Notes: generated by a model not told the origin, from the sequence alone. Shown: positions 1 through 8,794, numbered from the stretch's first letter. The stretch is DNA of 64,000 nucleotides from Halorubellus salinus (GCF_020567525.1 NZ_JAJCVI010000001.1:62001-126000); one strand, 5' to 3'. Program-made: numbers and translations.

Positions 1-45
1 GCTGGCCCGACGTTCCCGTATGACTCTCACGGCTGGTGTTCGCCC

Positions 46-1308
46 ATGAGCGAGGACGAACCCGAGAACGGCGACGCCGACGGCGAGGCAGCCGACGACA
101 CCGAAGGGACCGACTACAGCGTCGAGGAACTCCGCGACCGACTCGAGGAACTCCAGGAACTCCTCGACGCCGCGGAGACCGAGGCCGACCTCGACGACGT
201 CGAGGCCGACGTCGAGCAACTGGAAGCGGACGTGGAGGCGAGCGACCTCCCCGAACCCGACGACGAGGACGAGGACGCGCCCGAGGAGGAACTCGTCGCG
301 GACATCGAGGACGTCCAGAGCGACCTCGAAGAGGCGCGCGGCCCGTACGCGGCGGACGTCGCGAGCGACCTCGAGGATGTCGCGAGCACGGTCGCGGACA
401 CGCGCTGGACGGAGGACGGTCACGAGGACGTCCACGCGGCCGTCGAGACGTTCCTCGAGGCCGCCGGCGAGGAACTCGACGAATCGTTCGACGCCGACGA
501 CGAGGAACCCGAGAGCCTGGGGACGGCGCTCGAAGCGGTCGCCGACGCCGTCGAGAGCGCTGGCCTGGACGCTGACGAGGACGCCGACGTCATCGCCGCG
601 CTCCTCGAGGCGACCGAGACGCTCCAGGCGGCCGTCGAGGACGCCGAGGAGTGGGACGACCTCTCCATCCGCGAACAGCTCGAGTTCCACGGCGTCTACG
701 ACCAGGTCGACCACCGGAAGGACTTCCCGCCGGAGTGGCACGCGCTCAAGGTCTACGAGAAGAACTTCGACGCCGAGGGCGTGCTCGTCGTCCTCGACCG
801 CTTGGACTCGGACTTCATGGAGCGTCACTGCATGGAGGTCCTGGAGAAGCTCGGCCCGGAGGAGGCCCTCGACGAGATGAGTCAGCGCGCGCAGCGCCGC
901 GACAAAGCCGCGATCCGCATCCTCGGGAAGATCGGGAGCGAGGAGCCCGTGGAGACGCTCGTCGACTACGTGGACGCGGACTCCGACCCGGAACTCCAGA
1001 AGGCGACGTTCCGCGCACTCGGCGAGATCGGGAGCGAGGAGGCGACGCAGCCGCTCGCGAACAAGCTCGTGGCGGACAGCGAGGACACGCGCTCGCGTGC
1101 CGCTCGCGCGCTCGGTCTCCTCGGTGACACGCGCGCCATCAGCCCGCTCGCGGACGTCCTCGCTGACGAGGCGGAAGCCGACCGCGTGCGTGCCAGTGCC
1201 GCGTGGGCGCTCAACCAGATCGGGACCGAGGCCGCCTTGGAGGAGGTCTCGGGGTACGTCGACGACCGCGCGTTCATCGTGCAGGCGGAAGCCGAGAAGG
1301 TCGCCTGA
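46..1308 (+). CDS. HEAT-repeat protein with long acidic N-terminal region
   Basis: This 420-residue protein has two parts. Residues 1 to about 215 are extremely rich in Glu, Asp, Leu and Ala and look like a helical, probably coiled-coil, acidic segment. Residues about 225-420 contain successive two-helix HEAT/PBS-lyase-type repeats, with recurring segments such as ILGKIGSEE, ALGEIGSEE and ALGLLGD. HEAT repeats normally act as protein-protein scaffolds; no catalytic motif is visible. It has no signal peptide or membrane segment, so it is likely cytoplasmic. ATG at 46 is the first good start and keeps the acidic N-terminus. The next gene begins 159 nt downstream. The partner and function are unknown. 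Confidence 0.85.
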   Translation: MSEDEPENGDADGEAADDTEGTDYSVEELRDRLEELQELLDAAETEADLDDVEADVEQLEADVEASDLPEPDDEDEDAPEEELVADIEDVQSDLEEARGPYAADVASDLEDVASTVADTRWTEDGHEDVHAAVETFLEAAGEELDESFDADDEEPESLGTALEAVADAVESAGLDADEDADVIAALLEATETLQAAVEDAEEWDDLSIREQLEFHGVYDQVDHRKDFPPEWHALKVYEKNFDAEGVLVVLDRLDSDFMERHCMEVLEKLGPEEALDEMSQRAQRRDKAAIRILGKIGSEEPVETLVDYVDADSDPELQKATFRALGEIGSEEATQPLANKLVADSEDTRSRAARALGLLGDTRAISPLADVLADEAEADRVRASAAWALNQIGTEAALEEVSGYVDDRAFIVQAEAEKVA

Positions 1309-1467
1309 GCGCGTCGTTCGTTCGCGTCACTCGTTCCTCTCACCGATCCGTTTCACTCGTTCGAGGAGGGTCCTCGCACCGTTCGCACATCGATTCGTGC
1401 GTGCTACGATTCAAGGAGCGACCGCTACGCCCGAGGGTTCTTGTGACGGGGCGCGGCTACGGTCGGC

Positions 1468-3219
1468 GTGCCACGAGGACGTACGGTCGCGGTAGCCCTG
1501 GTCTGGTTGCTCGTCGCACCGGCGATAGCGACCGGTGCTGGGTCCGCGTCGATGGCGGACGTCGACCCGGCAGCCCCGCCAGTCGGGGCATCCACGGCAG
1601 CGGCGGGAGTGAGTCCGTCCTCGCTGTCGGAGGCGGCCAGGGAGAACGAGTCGGGGCCGCGAGTCGAGGCGGTCTACCCGAATCCGGTCGCCGACGGTGA
1701 CGCCGGCGAGTACGTCCTGTTGTCGTTCCCCGATCGCACTGCCGTCGGGAACTGGACGCTCTCGGACGGCGAGACCACGGTCTCGCTCCCGAACCGGACC
1801 GTCTCCGGGGTCGTGGTCGTCGCAGCGAACGTCTCCGCCGCACGTCGCCTCCGAGCGAACGCGTCCGCGCCGACTCACGCCCGCGCGAACGGGAGCCACG
1901 GGAACGACGGGAGCAGCACGCGCATCCCTGGTGTCACCGCCGCGGGGCTCGCGCTGTCGAACGGCGGCGAACGACTGGTGCTCGCCCGACCGAACGGGAC
2001 GACGGCGGACGCCGTCGCGTACGAGGACGCGCCCGAAGGCGAACGGTACGTCGACGGCGCGTTCCGACCGCTCGGTGCGACCGCCCACGCGCCAGCGACA
2101 ACGGCGAGCGTCGACGCGCGAGCGTTCGTCACGCCAGACGTCGCCGTGCCGCTCGCCCCCATCCGGAACGCGTCGACGAGGATCTCCCTCGCCGGGTACA
2201 CGTTCGCGTCCGAACGCGTCGCCGACGCACTCGAGCGCGCAGCCGACCGCGGCGTCGACGTCCGCGTGCTCGTCGACGACGCCCCAGTCGGCGGCGTCAC
2301 GCCGCGCCAGGTACGCGTCCTCGAGGACCTCTCCGACTCCGGCATCGCGGTTCGGGCACTCGGCGGACGCCGCGCACGCTACGACTACCATCACGCGAAG
2401 TACCTCGTCGCGGACGACGTCGCCGTCGTCCTCACCGAGAACTGGAAACCCTCCGGGACCGGCGGGCACGCGAACCGCGGCTGGGGAGTCGTCCTCCGAG
2501 ACGAAGCGACCGCGAGCGCGCTCCGGGACGTCTTCGACAGCGACTGGACGGGACCGGACGCGAGACCCTGGACGAGCGTCACCACGGAGGCGGCCGCCCA
2601 ATCGACTCGCGCCGCGAACGCCACGTACCCCACGCGAATCCGGTCGCGCAACGTCACCGCCGAGCGCGCGACCGTCCTCGTCGCCCCCGACAACGCCGAA
2701 CGGGCGCTCACCGCACGCCTCCGGAACGCGACCGACCGCGTGCAGGTCCTCCAGATGACCGCCGCCCGCGACGGCGTTCTCGTCCGCGAGACCGTCGCGG
2801 CCGCTCGCCGCGGCGTCGACGTCCGCATCCTCCTCTCCTCCGCGTGGTACGCTCGCGAAGAGAACCAGGCGGTCGTCGACGCGCTCACCACCATCGCCGA
2901 ACGCGAATCCCTCCCGCTCGACGCCCGACTCGTCGACCCGGACGGCCGATTCCGGAAGGTGCACGCGAAAGGCATCGTCGTCGACGACACCGTCGTCCTC
3001 GGCTCCATCAACTGGAACGACCACTCGCTCCGCGAGAACCGAGAGGTCGCCGTCGTCCTCCACGGCGACGCCGTCGCGGACTACTACGCGGACGCCCTCG
3101 CCCGCGACTGGCAAGGCGGCACGAAGACACCCATCCCCACGTGGCTCGCAGTCGCCACCGCCGTCGCCGTCCTCGTCGTCCTCGCAGCGCTCGCGCGACG
3201 GATCCACTTCGAGAACTGA
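1468..3219 (+). CDS. Secreted, membrane-anchored phospholipase D-like protein
   Basis: This 583-residue protein starts with GTG. Residues 1-25 form a hydrophobic signal peptide. Residues about 65-110 contain a segment resembling a lamin-tail (LTD) beta-sandwich, with a conserved-looking NWTLSDG. Two HKD motifs follow: HAKYLVAD with a downstream NWKPSG near residue 308, and HAKGIVVDD with SINWND near residue 498. Paired HKD motifs make the active site of the PLD superfamily, which includes phosphodiesterases, nucleases and transphosphatidylases. A single C-terminal membrane helix at about 557-576 is followed by a short basic end. The catalytic domains therefore probably sit outside the cell, tethered to the membrane. 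The substrate (lipid or nucleic acid) cannot be told from sequence. Confidence 0.85.
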   Translation: MPRGRTVAVALVWLLVAPAIATGAGSASMADVDPAAPPVGASTAAAGVSPSSLSEAARENESGPRVEAVYPNPVADGDAGEYVLLSFPDRTAVGNWTLSDGETTVSLPNRTVSGVVVVAANVSAARRLRANASAPTHARANGSHGNDGSSTRIPGVTAAGLALSNGGERLVLARPNGTTADAVAYEDAPEGERYVDGAFRPLGATAHAPATTASVDARAFVTPDVAVPLAPIRNASTRISLAGYTFASERVADALERAADRGVDVRVLVDDAPVGGVTPRQVRVLEDLSDSGIAVRALGGRRARYDYHHAKYLVADDVAVVLTENWKPSGTGGHANRGWGVVLRDEATASALRDVFDSDWTGPDARPWTSVTTEAAAQSTRAANATYPTRIRSRNVTAERATVLVAPDNAERALTARLRNATDRVQVLQMTAARDGVLVRETVAAARRGVDVRILLSSAWYAREENQAVVDALTTIAERESLPLDARLVDPDGRFRKVHAKGIVVDDTVVLGSINWNDHSLRENREVAVVLHGDAVADYYADALARDWQGGTKTPIPTWLAVATAVAVLVVLAALARRIHFEN

Positions 3220-3248
3220 CCGCGAAAAGAACGCTGTCGAACCCAGCC

Positions 3249-5147
3249 TCAGACGTCGTCGACCGCGGAGAGACTGGAGACGTCCTCGTCGATGTCTGCA
3301 TCCGCCATCTTCTCGACGAGCGCGTCCAGGACCTCCTCGCGGCGGCCCTTCACGAACTTGATCGAGCCGACGACGAGGTGCCCGCCGCCCGAGACCCCGC
3401 CTTCTGCGACCTCCTCGGTGAGTTCGGTCACCATGTTCGGGATGTCCAGACGCACGCCGTCCGACCGCAGCACCGCGAAGTCCGGCCCGTATCCAATCGT
3501 GATGACGGGGTCACCGGTCTCCTTGACCTTCCGGTCGTGGATCTCGCCGGTCGTGTTCCCCGGTGCCGGGTACGTGAAGCGCTTCGCGTGATTCTCCACG
3601 TCGATGCGGTAGAGTTGCGCGCCGTTGTCCAGCTCTTCGTGCTCGACGTGCTCCATGGCGCGGTCGAGTTGCGTCTCCACGCGCTCTCGCGAGCGCGACG
3701 CGAGGAAGTCCACGAGCTCCTCGTGGCGTGCCTCGTCGTCGCACCGCACGTTCAGCGCGTCGTCGATGAGATGCTGGCCGGAGTTGTACCGGAGCCAGTG
3801 CGCGCCGTAATCCAGCGCCTCCGAGATGTCGCGGAGGTCGTCCTCGCTGTAGCCCGCGTCGTTCGCGAGTTCGAGGTAGTCCGTCATCGCCTCGGCCTTC
3901 GACCGGTCCGCGAGCCCCGCGACCGCGGGGACGTGGTCGAGCTTGTCGGCGAACTCGGGGTGGATCATGCGCGCGAGCTCCACGCACATCATCCCCGTCG
4001 TCACCCGGTAGTCCTCGTCGTAGAGGTACGGGTTCACGTGATGCGTCAGGAGGTCGTCGACCGCCTCGGGATCCGGGTGATGGTGGTCGACGACGACGAT
4101 GGGGATGTCGTAGTGCGCGAGCGTCTCGTACGCCGGCACGTCCTCCGCGGTACTCCCGTTGTCGAGCATCAGGAGCAGCGGGAGCTTCTGGCCGTGCCGC
4201 GAGCGGTCCTCGAGCGCGAAGTTCAGGTCGCGCGTCGCGTCCTCCATCTCGTAGAACGGCGCCTTCGACGGCAGGCGCTTGAACAGGTGGCGTTTCGCGT
4301 CACCGTCCTCGTGGACGTCCTCGATGAACGCCTCCAACGCCGCCTGCACCGGGACGCTCGCGCACATCCCGTCACCGTCCGCGTGATGCCGCAGCCGGAT
4401 GGGGCGTCCCTCGATGACGGTCTTCCGGAGTTCCTGCGCGACCGCCTCCAGGTCCGGGCGGAGCTTCTCGAACGCCTCCCACTCCACGAGCGGCTCCACG
4501 TCGTTCGGCTCCGCCGCATCCAGCATCGCGCTCTCAAGGCGCTCGTGGACCGCGTCCGCGGCGTCGCCCTCGAGCGTCTCGATGTGCTCGACCTCGATCT
4601 GGTGCGTTCCCTCGCGCTTCTCGACCTCGCCCGCGATACGCACCACGTCACCGACCTCGATCTCGGGGTGCGCGCGAACGCCAGCGGACGCGAACGCCGT
4701 CGCCGGCACCACGCCGTGCTCGTCGCGAACCTGGAACACCGTCGGCCCACCCGTCTGCTTGATCTGCGTGACCTCGCCCTCGACGTGCACGCGATCACCG
4801 AGCTGCGTCGACAACGCACTCGTCGCCGTCAACGCCACGTCCTCGCTCGCCCGCTCCACGTCGTACTCGCCCGCGACGTCCGCGAGCACGAACGACAGGT
4901 CGCCGTTGTCCCGCACCGACTCCAGTTCCACGACGAGCTCGTCACCGACCGAATACGACCCGTCCAGGTTCGACTCGTGCACGAGACCCGACACCGACTC
5001 CGACAAATCAACGAACACCCCGTACTCGACGACCCCGTTCACCGTCGCCAAGTACGGCACCTCCGCATCAACGTCGTCGACGGTACACGCCGGAGCGAGA
5101 TCGAAGACGACCGGACGCTCCGCCCCGCCGGCAGATTCAACAGTCAT
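3249..5147 (-). CDS. RecJ-like DHH phosphoesterase with S1 and OB domains
   Basis: This 632-residue protein contains an S1-type RNA-binding fold (about 30-92), an OB-fold nucleic-acid domain (about 115-195), then a DHH phosphoesterase domain. Visible metal-binding motifs are HADGD (255-259), LDNGS (D329) and VDHHHPDP (354-360). The C-terminus carries a DHHA1-like GGGHLVVGS segment. Archaeal DHH proteins of this type include single-strand-specific exonucleases related to RecJ/GAN, acting in DNA repair or RNA turnover. The start at 5147 was chosen because the frame upstream reads non-coding GC-rich sequence and a TATA-like box lies 30 nt before it. Haloarchaea carry several RecJ paralogues, and which one this is remains undecided. 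It is convergent with the PLD-like gene. Confidence 0.85.
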   Translation of the reverse strand: MTVESAGGAERPVVFDLAPACTVDDVDAEVPYLATVNGVVEYGVFVDLSESVSGLVHESNLDGSYSVGDELVVELESVRDNGDLSFVLADVAGEYDVERASEDVALTATSALSTQLGDRVHVEGEVTQIKQTGGPTVFQVRDEHGVVPATAFASAGVRAHPEIEVGDVVRIAGEVEKREGTHQIEVEHIETLEGDAADAVHERLESAMLDAAEPNDVEPLVEWEAFEKLRPDLEAVAQELRKTVIEGRPIRLRHHADGDGMCASVPVQAALEAFIEDVHEDGDAKRHLFKRLPSKAPFYEMEDATRDLNFALEDRSRHGQKLPLLLMLDNGSTAEDVPAYETLAHYDIPIVVVDHHHPDPEAVDDLLTHHVNPYLYDEDYRVTTGMMCVELARMIHPEFADKLDHVPAVAGLADRSKAEAMTDYLELANDAGYSEDDLRDISEALDYGAHWLRYNSGQHLIDDALNVRCDDEARHEELVDFLASRSRERVETQLDRAMEHVEHEELDNGAQLYRIDVENHAKRFTYPAPGNTTGEIHDRKVKETGDPVITIGYGPDFAVLRSDGVRLDIPNMVTELTEEVAEGGVSGGGHLVVGSIKFVKGRREEVLDALVEKMADADIDEDVSSLSAVDDV

Positions 5148-5173
5148 GTTACCCTCGGATTTGCTCCGCCGCC

Positions 5174-5180
5174 GTTTAAT
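5174..5180 (-). promoter_or_regulatory. Probable TATA box for the RecJ-like gene
   Basis: On the minus strand this reads ATTAAAC, an AT-rich hexamer in very GC-rich surroundings, centred 30 nt upstream of the ATG at 5147. That spacing suits a leaderless haloarchaeal transcript. Confidence 0.45.
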
Positions 5181-5262
5181 CCTTGTCAAGACGCCCCGCC
5201 CCGCCAGAAACCGCCACTTGCACGCACACACACCCACCACCCCACAGCAACCAGGCAAGCGA

Positions 5263-5405
5263 CCGCACCGCCGAAACGGCGCCCTGGGGGGCGCCGTACG
5301 CTCGTGCGGGCCGCATCCGCGAGTAGTCACCACAGCACCGACCGCGAACGCCCCCGCACCGCTGAAACGGCGCCCTGGGGGGCGCCGTACGCTCGTGCGG
5401 GCCGC
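5263..5405. repeat. 52-bp direct repeat (two copies) carrying a GC hairpin
   Basis: Copy 1 is 5263-5314 and copy 2 is 5354-5405, 91 bp apart, differing at one base (5272 C versus 5363 T). Each contains a hairpin with 7-bp arms, CGGCGCC and GGCGCCG, around a CTGGGG loop (5277-5296 and 5368-5387). A partial third copy of the right half follows at 5406-5431 (GACGCTCGTGCGGCCCGC). There are no T tracts, so a terminator role is uncertain. Confidence 0.8.
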
Positions 5406-5465
5406 GTGACGCTCGTGCGGCCCGCATCCGCAACGTTCAGGTAGCCGAGACGACGAGTTGCGGGC

Positions 5466-5987
5466 ATGGGGTTGTTCGACCGGTTCTTCCGGTCGCGAAA
5501 CGTCGCGGGTATCGCGCGGGACACGCTCGAGTTCGCGCTCTCGTCGGCCGAAGACACGCACCCGAACGAGTACATGGGGTTCATGCGTGGGACGCCGGCG
5601 CGCGAGTTCGACCTCGACGAGGAGATCCACCCGGACGACTACGTCGTGACCGACGTCCTCGTCATCCCGGGGACGACGTCGAACGAGATGAGTGCGACCG
5701 TCGACAATAACATGATCCCGAACGACATGCGGACCGTCGGCTCCATTCACTCGCACCCGAACGGCGTCCTCCGGCCGAGTGACGCCGACCTGGCGACGTT
5801 CACGTCCGGGAGCGTGCACGTCATCATGGGTGCGCCGTACCGGACGAGTGACTGGCGGGCGTTCGATCAGGAAGGCGAGGCGACCACGCTCCCGGTCCTC
5901 GACGTCGACCTCGACGACCCGGAGGCGTTCTTCGACTTCGACCAGTACGACATCGACGACGAACTGCGGCCAGGAGACACCTACTAG
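5466..5987 (+). CDS. JAMM/Mov34 metalloprotease, candidate desampylase
   Basis: This 173-residue protein has a complete JAMM zinc-protease signature: Glu35 in EYMG, then H95-x-H97, seven residues, S105 and D108 (HSHPNGVLRPSDAD). These are the zinc ligands and catalytic residues of the JAB1/MPN/Mov34 family. In haloarchaea, JAMM enzymes remove ubiquitin-like SAMP proteins from targets (desampylation) and can also release SAMP for sulfur transfer; assignment to that role here is by family. It has no signal peptide. Its stop codon is immediately followed by the ATG of ribL, so the two genes are almost certainly co-transcribed. Confidence 0.87.
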   Translation: MGLFDRFFRSRNVAGIARDTLEFALSSAEDTHPNEYMGFMRGTPAREFDLDEEIHPDDYVVTDVLVIPGTTSNEMSATVDNNMIPNDMRTVGSIHSHPNGVLRPSDADLATFTSGSVHVIMGAPYRTSDWRAFDQEGEATTLPVLDVDLDDPEAFFDFDQYDIDDELRPGDTY

Positions 5988-6419
5988 ATGACACGAGCAA
6001 TCGCACAGGGCACGTTCGACATCCTCCACCCGGGGCACGTGCACTACCTCGAAGACGCAGCGTCGTACGGCGACGAACTCCACGTCATCATCGCACGACG
6101 CGGGAACGTCACGCACAAGGAGAAACCCATCCTCGCCGACCGTCAGCGCCGCGACATGGTCGCCGCGCTCGACGTCGTCGACGAAGCACACCTCGGGGAC
6201 CGCGAGGACATCTTCGTGCCGATCGAGCGCATCGACCCGGACTACGTCGTCCTCGGGCACGACCAGCACCACGACGAGGCGAGCATCCAGCGCGCGCTCT
6301 CCGAGCGCGGCATCGACTGCGAGGTCAGTCGAGCGAGCGCTCGCGAAAGACGCTACGACGACGAACTCCTGTCGACGGGTCGCATCATCGACCGCATCCT
6401 CGACGAACGCGGCGACTGA
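5988..6419 (+). CDS. ribL: FAD synthase (archaeal RibL type)
   Basis: This 143-residue nucleotidyltransferase should transfer AMP from ATP to FMN to make FAD in the cytoplasm. The cytidylyltransferase fold is shown by [14 protein letters not shown] at the N-terminus (HPGH at residues 14-17) and by a C-terminal STGRII segment that corresponds to the ISSTRI-type motif. Its length matches archaeal RibL, which lacks the riboflavin kinase domain of bacterial RibF. It starts directly after the JAMM gene stop, and ribH lies 2.4 kb away on the other strand. A glycerol-3-phosphate-type cytidylyltransferase is the alternative, but the archaeal context favours RibL. Confidence 0.85.
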   Translation: MTRAIAQGTFDILHPGHVHYLEDAASYGDELHVIIARRGNVTHKEKPILADRQRRDMVAALDVVDEAHLGDREDIFVPIERIDPDYVVLGHDQHHDEASIQRALSERGIDCEVSRASARERRYDDELLSTGRIIDRILDERGD

Positions 6420-6435
6420 ACGGTCGACTAGCGGT

Positions 6436-6810
6436 TCACGAGATGGTGCCAGTGACGTCGGTCGACGATATCATGCCGACGTAGTCGTCGTCGACCACGG
6501 GCAGGTGCTTGATGCCGTACGTCGTCATCATCGCAGCGACCTCCTCCATGTAGAGGTCCGGGCTGACGGTCTCGACGTCCTCGGTCATCACGTCCCCGAC
6601 CGTGAGCTCGGAGACGTTCCGGCCCTCGGCGACGGCGTCCAGGACGTCCGTGCTACTGATGATACCGCGCGGGTTCGTCGGCACCACGAGCGCGTTGATG
6701 TCCAGTTCGCGCATGCGCTTGGTCGCCTTCATGACGGTCGCGTCCTTCGACACGGTCTCCAGCGGTGACGACATCACGTCCTCGACGGTCACTCGGTCGG
6801 ACGAATTCAT
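6436..6810 (-). CDS. Small two-CBS-domain protein
   Basis: This 124-residue cytoplasmic protein consists of two CBS repeats and little else. The first begins VTVEDVMSSPLETV and ends GIISSTDVLDAV; the second begins LTVGDVMTEDVETV and ends GMISSTDV. Paired CBS motifs form a Bateman module that binds adenosine nucleotides and usually regulates a partner. The start at 6810 (MNSSDR) is supported by a TATA-like CCATTACGG on the minus strand about 27 nt upstream. It is convergent with ribL, so its partner cannot be inferred from operon context. Confidence 0.85.
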   Translation of the reverse strand: MNSSDRVTVEDVMSSPLETVSKDATVMKATKRMRELDINALVVPTNPRGIISSTDVLDAVAEGRNVSELTVGDVMTEDVETVSPDLYMEEVAAMMTTYGIKHLPVVDDDYVGMISSTDVTGTIS

Positions 6811-6952
6811 ACGAACACTCACGGCGACCACCGTAATGGTGTTTCCGCCGGTGGCAGCGCTTTCGTGGAACGGGCACGACGACAGGCCCAGTCGTGTCGC
6901 GCGGTAGCACGCGTCCACAACACTGATTCTGCAGAGTCCGGATGACTGGCTC

Positions 6953-7627
6953 GTGAGAACGTTCCTGTCCCTCGAGTACGCACACGACACCGCGCTCCCC
7001 GCGGACCACGACGACGAGTTCCGGACGCCGCACGCGCTCGTCGAACGGTTCCTCACCGAGTACACCGAGCCCGGCGACCGCGTCCTCGACCCGTTCGCTG
7101 GGTTCGGGACGACGCTCGCCGTCGCCGAGCGACTCGACCGCGAGGCCTACGGTATCGAGTACGACGCCGACCGCGTCGAGCACGCCCGCGACGCGGTCGC
7201 AGACGCTGCCCGCGTCCACCACGGGAGCGTCCTCGACCTCGACGACGCGTGGTTCCCCGCGTGCGACATGTGCTTCACGTCGCCGCCGTTCATGGAACGC
7301 ACCGACACCCGGAACCCCTTCGAGAACTACGCCGGGGAGAGCACGTACGTCGACTACCTCGACGACGTAGAGCGCGCGTTCTCGCGCGTCGAGTCGGTTC
7401 TCGCGACCGGCGCGCACGTCGTCGTCGACGTCTCGAACATGAAGCACGAGGGTCGCGTGACGACGCTCGCGTGGGACGTCGCCGACCGCGTGGCGAACGT
7501 CCTCGAGTTCGACGGCGAGGTCGTCGTCGGCTGGGAAGCAGGCGACGACCGCGACCACGGCGACGGGACGTTCGGCTACGGCTACGACCACTCGTACTGC
7601 CTGACGTTCACGAAGAAGAACGAGTAG
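6953..7627 (+). CDS. DNA methyltransferase of the N4/N6 amino type
   Basis: This 224-residue protein starts with GTG. It contains the SAM-binding motif DPFAGFGTT (residues 46-54) and the catalytic TSPPF motif (109-113), followed by typical late methylase motifs such as GAHVVVDVSNM. In this order the motifs match small beta-class N4-cytosine or N6-adenine methyltransferases. SPPF rather than DPPY leans to N4-cytosine, but an RNA substrate is not excluded. No restriction endonuclease or specificity subunit is next to it, so it is an orphan enzyme. It is convergent with aspC. Confidence 0.75.
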   Translation: MRTFLSLEYAHDTALPADHDDEFRTPHALVERFLTEYTEPGDRVLDPFAGFGTTLAVAERLDREAYGIEYDADRVEHARDAVADAARVHHGSVLDLDDAWFPACDMCFTSPPFMERTDTRNPFENYAGESTYVDYLDDVERAFSRVESVLATGAHVVVDVSNMKHEGRVTTLAWDVADRVANVLEFDGEVVVGWEAGDDRDHGDGTFGYGYDHSYCLTFTKKNE

Positions 7628-7645
7628 CGCGCCGTCGCGGAGCCC

Positions 7646-8794
7646 TCAGATGAGGTCTTCGTCGGCGAGCCGCTGCACGCCCTCGCGGAGGCGCTCTTCA
7701 CTGGCTGCGTAGGACAGTCGCGCGTAGCCGGGCGTGCCGAACGCGCTCCCGGGGACGGTCGCGACGTGCGCGTCCTCGATGGCGGCCTCGCACCACGCTT
7801 GGTCGTCGTCCGCCACCTCGGGCATGAGGTAGAACGCGCCGTCGGGGGTCGCCGCGTGCACGCCGTGGTCGTCGAAGAGGTCCACGAGGAGGTCGCGACG
7901 CGACTCGAACGCCTCGACCATCTCCTCTACTGCGTCGTCGGTGTTCTGGAGCGCTTCCACGCCCGCGTGCTGGACGAAGTTCACCGCACACGACACCGAG
8001 TGACTGTGGAGCTTGCTCGACTGGTCGACGAGCGCCTGGGGCGCCGCGTAGTAACCGAGCCGCCAGCCGGTCATCGAGTACGCCTTCGAGAACCCGTTCA
8101 GGGTGATGGTGCGGTCGCCCATGCCGTCCAGGCTCCCGAGGCTCGTGGACTCGACGCCGTACGTGATCTCCTTGTAGATCTCGTCGCTGATGACCGCGAC
8201 GTCGTGCTCGACGGCGAGGTCGCGCACGCCCTCCATCGCCGCGTCGGAGTACACTGCGCCGGTGGGGTTGCTCGGCGAGTTCACGACGAGCAACTCGGTG
8301 TCGTCCGTGACGACCTCCGCGAGTTCGTCGAGCGCCGGCTCGAGCTGGAAGTCGTACGGCGACGTGTCCACGCGACTGAGCGTGCCGCCCGCCATCTTCA
8401 CCATCGCCTCGTAGGACACCCACGCCGGGTCCAGGAGAACGACCTCGTCGCCGTCGTCGATGAGCGACATGATGATCTCGAACAGGCCCTGCTTGCCGCC
8501 GGGGGTCACCACGACCTCGTCGGTCGCGTAGTCCAGGCCGTCGTCCGCGAGCTTGTCCACGATCGCTTCCTTGAGCGCGGGGATGCCGTTGCTGGACGTG
8601 TAGCCGGTGTGGCCGGCGTCCATCGCGGCCTTCCCCGCCTCGACGACGTTCTTCGGGGTCGGGAAGTCTGGTTCACCGACGCTGAGGTCCACCACGTCGT
8701 GCCCCTCCGCTTCGAGTTCGGAGGCGGCGTTCGAGATGGCCAGCGTCGCGGACGGTTCCACGCGTTCGACGCGAGAAGCGAAATCCATGGTCAT
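7646..8794 (-). CDS. Class I aminotransferase, aspartate aminotransferase family
   Basis: This 382-residue PLP enzyme matches archaeal AspC-type aminotransferases, which interconvert aspartate or other amino acids and 2-oxo acids. The pyridoxal-phosphate lysine is K237 in NGFSKAYSMTGWRLG; the NPTG turn (176-179) and SDEIYKE (203-209) are also conserved. The start at 8794 (MTMDF) overlaps the ribH stop as ATGA; an internal ATG six bases later is possible. The overlap implies translational coupling with ribH, although the two enzymes belong to different pathways. Exact amino-acid specificity cannot be inferred. Confidence 0.88.
   Translation of the reverse strand: MTMDFASRVERVEPSATLAISNAASELEAEGHDVVDLSVGEPDFPTPKNVVEAGKAAMDAGHTGYTSSNGIPALKEAIVDKLADDGLDYATDEVVVTPGGKQGLFEIIMSLIDDGDEVVLLDPAWVSYEAMVKMAGGTLSRVDTSPYDFQLEPALDELAEVVTDDTELLVVNSPSNPTGAVYSDAAMEGVRDLAVEHDVAVISDEIYKEITYGVESTSLGSLDGMGDRTITLNGFSKAYSMTGWRLGYYAAPQALVDQSSKLHSHSVSCAVNFVQHAGVEALQNTDDAVEEMVEAFESRRDLLVDLFDDHGVHAATPDGAFYLMPEVADDDQAWCEAAIEDAHVATVPGSAFGTPGYARLSYAASEERLREGVQRLADEDLI

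Larger units (their letters stand above)
5148..5465. other. Divergent intergenic region without a credible gene
   Basis: This 318-nt stretch separates the divergent RecJ-like gene and JAMM gene. It holds the RecJ-side promoter, a run of CA-rich sequence near 5220-5245, and the two-copy hairpin repeat described separately. The short open frames that cross it are Arg/Ala/Pro-rich and unlike haloarchaeal proteins. I see no clear TATA box for the JAMM gene. Confidence 0.6.

Noticed and set aside
1411-3207. Long minus-strand open frame (598 codons)
   Set aside because: It is antisense to the PLD-like gene, Arg/Gly/Val-rich, and shows no domain; such frames are common in GC-rich DNA.
5176-5433. 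Minus-strand small ORF in the hairpin region
   Set aside because: It is created by the duplicated GC hairpin, has repeated Ala/Arg/Pro segments and no plausible start signal.
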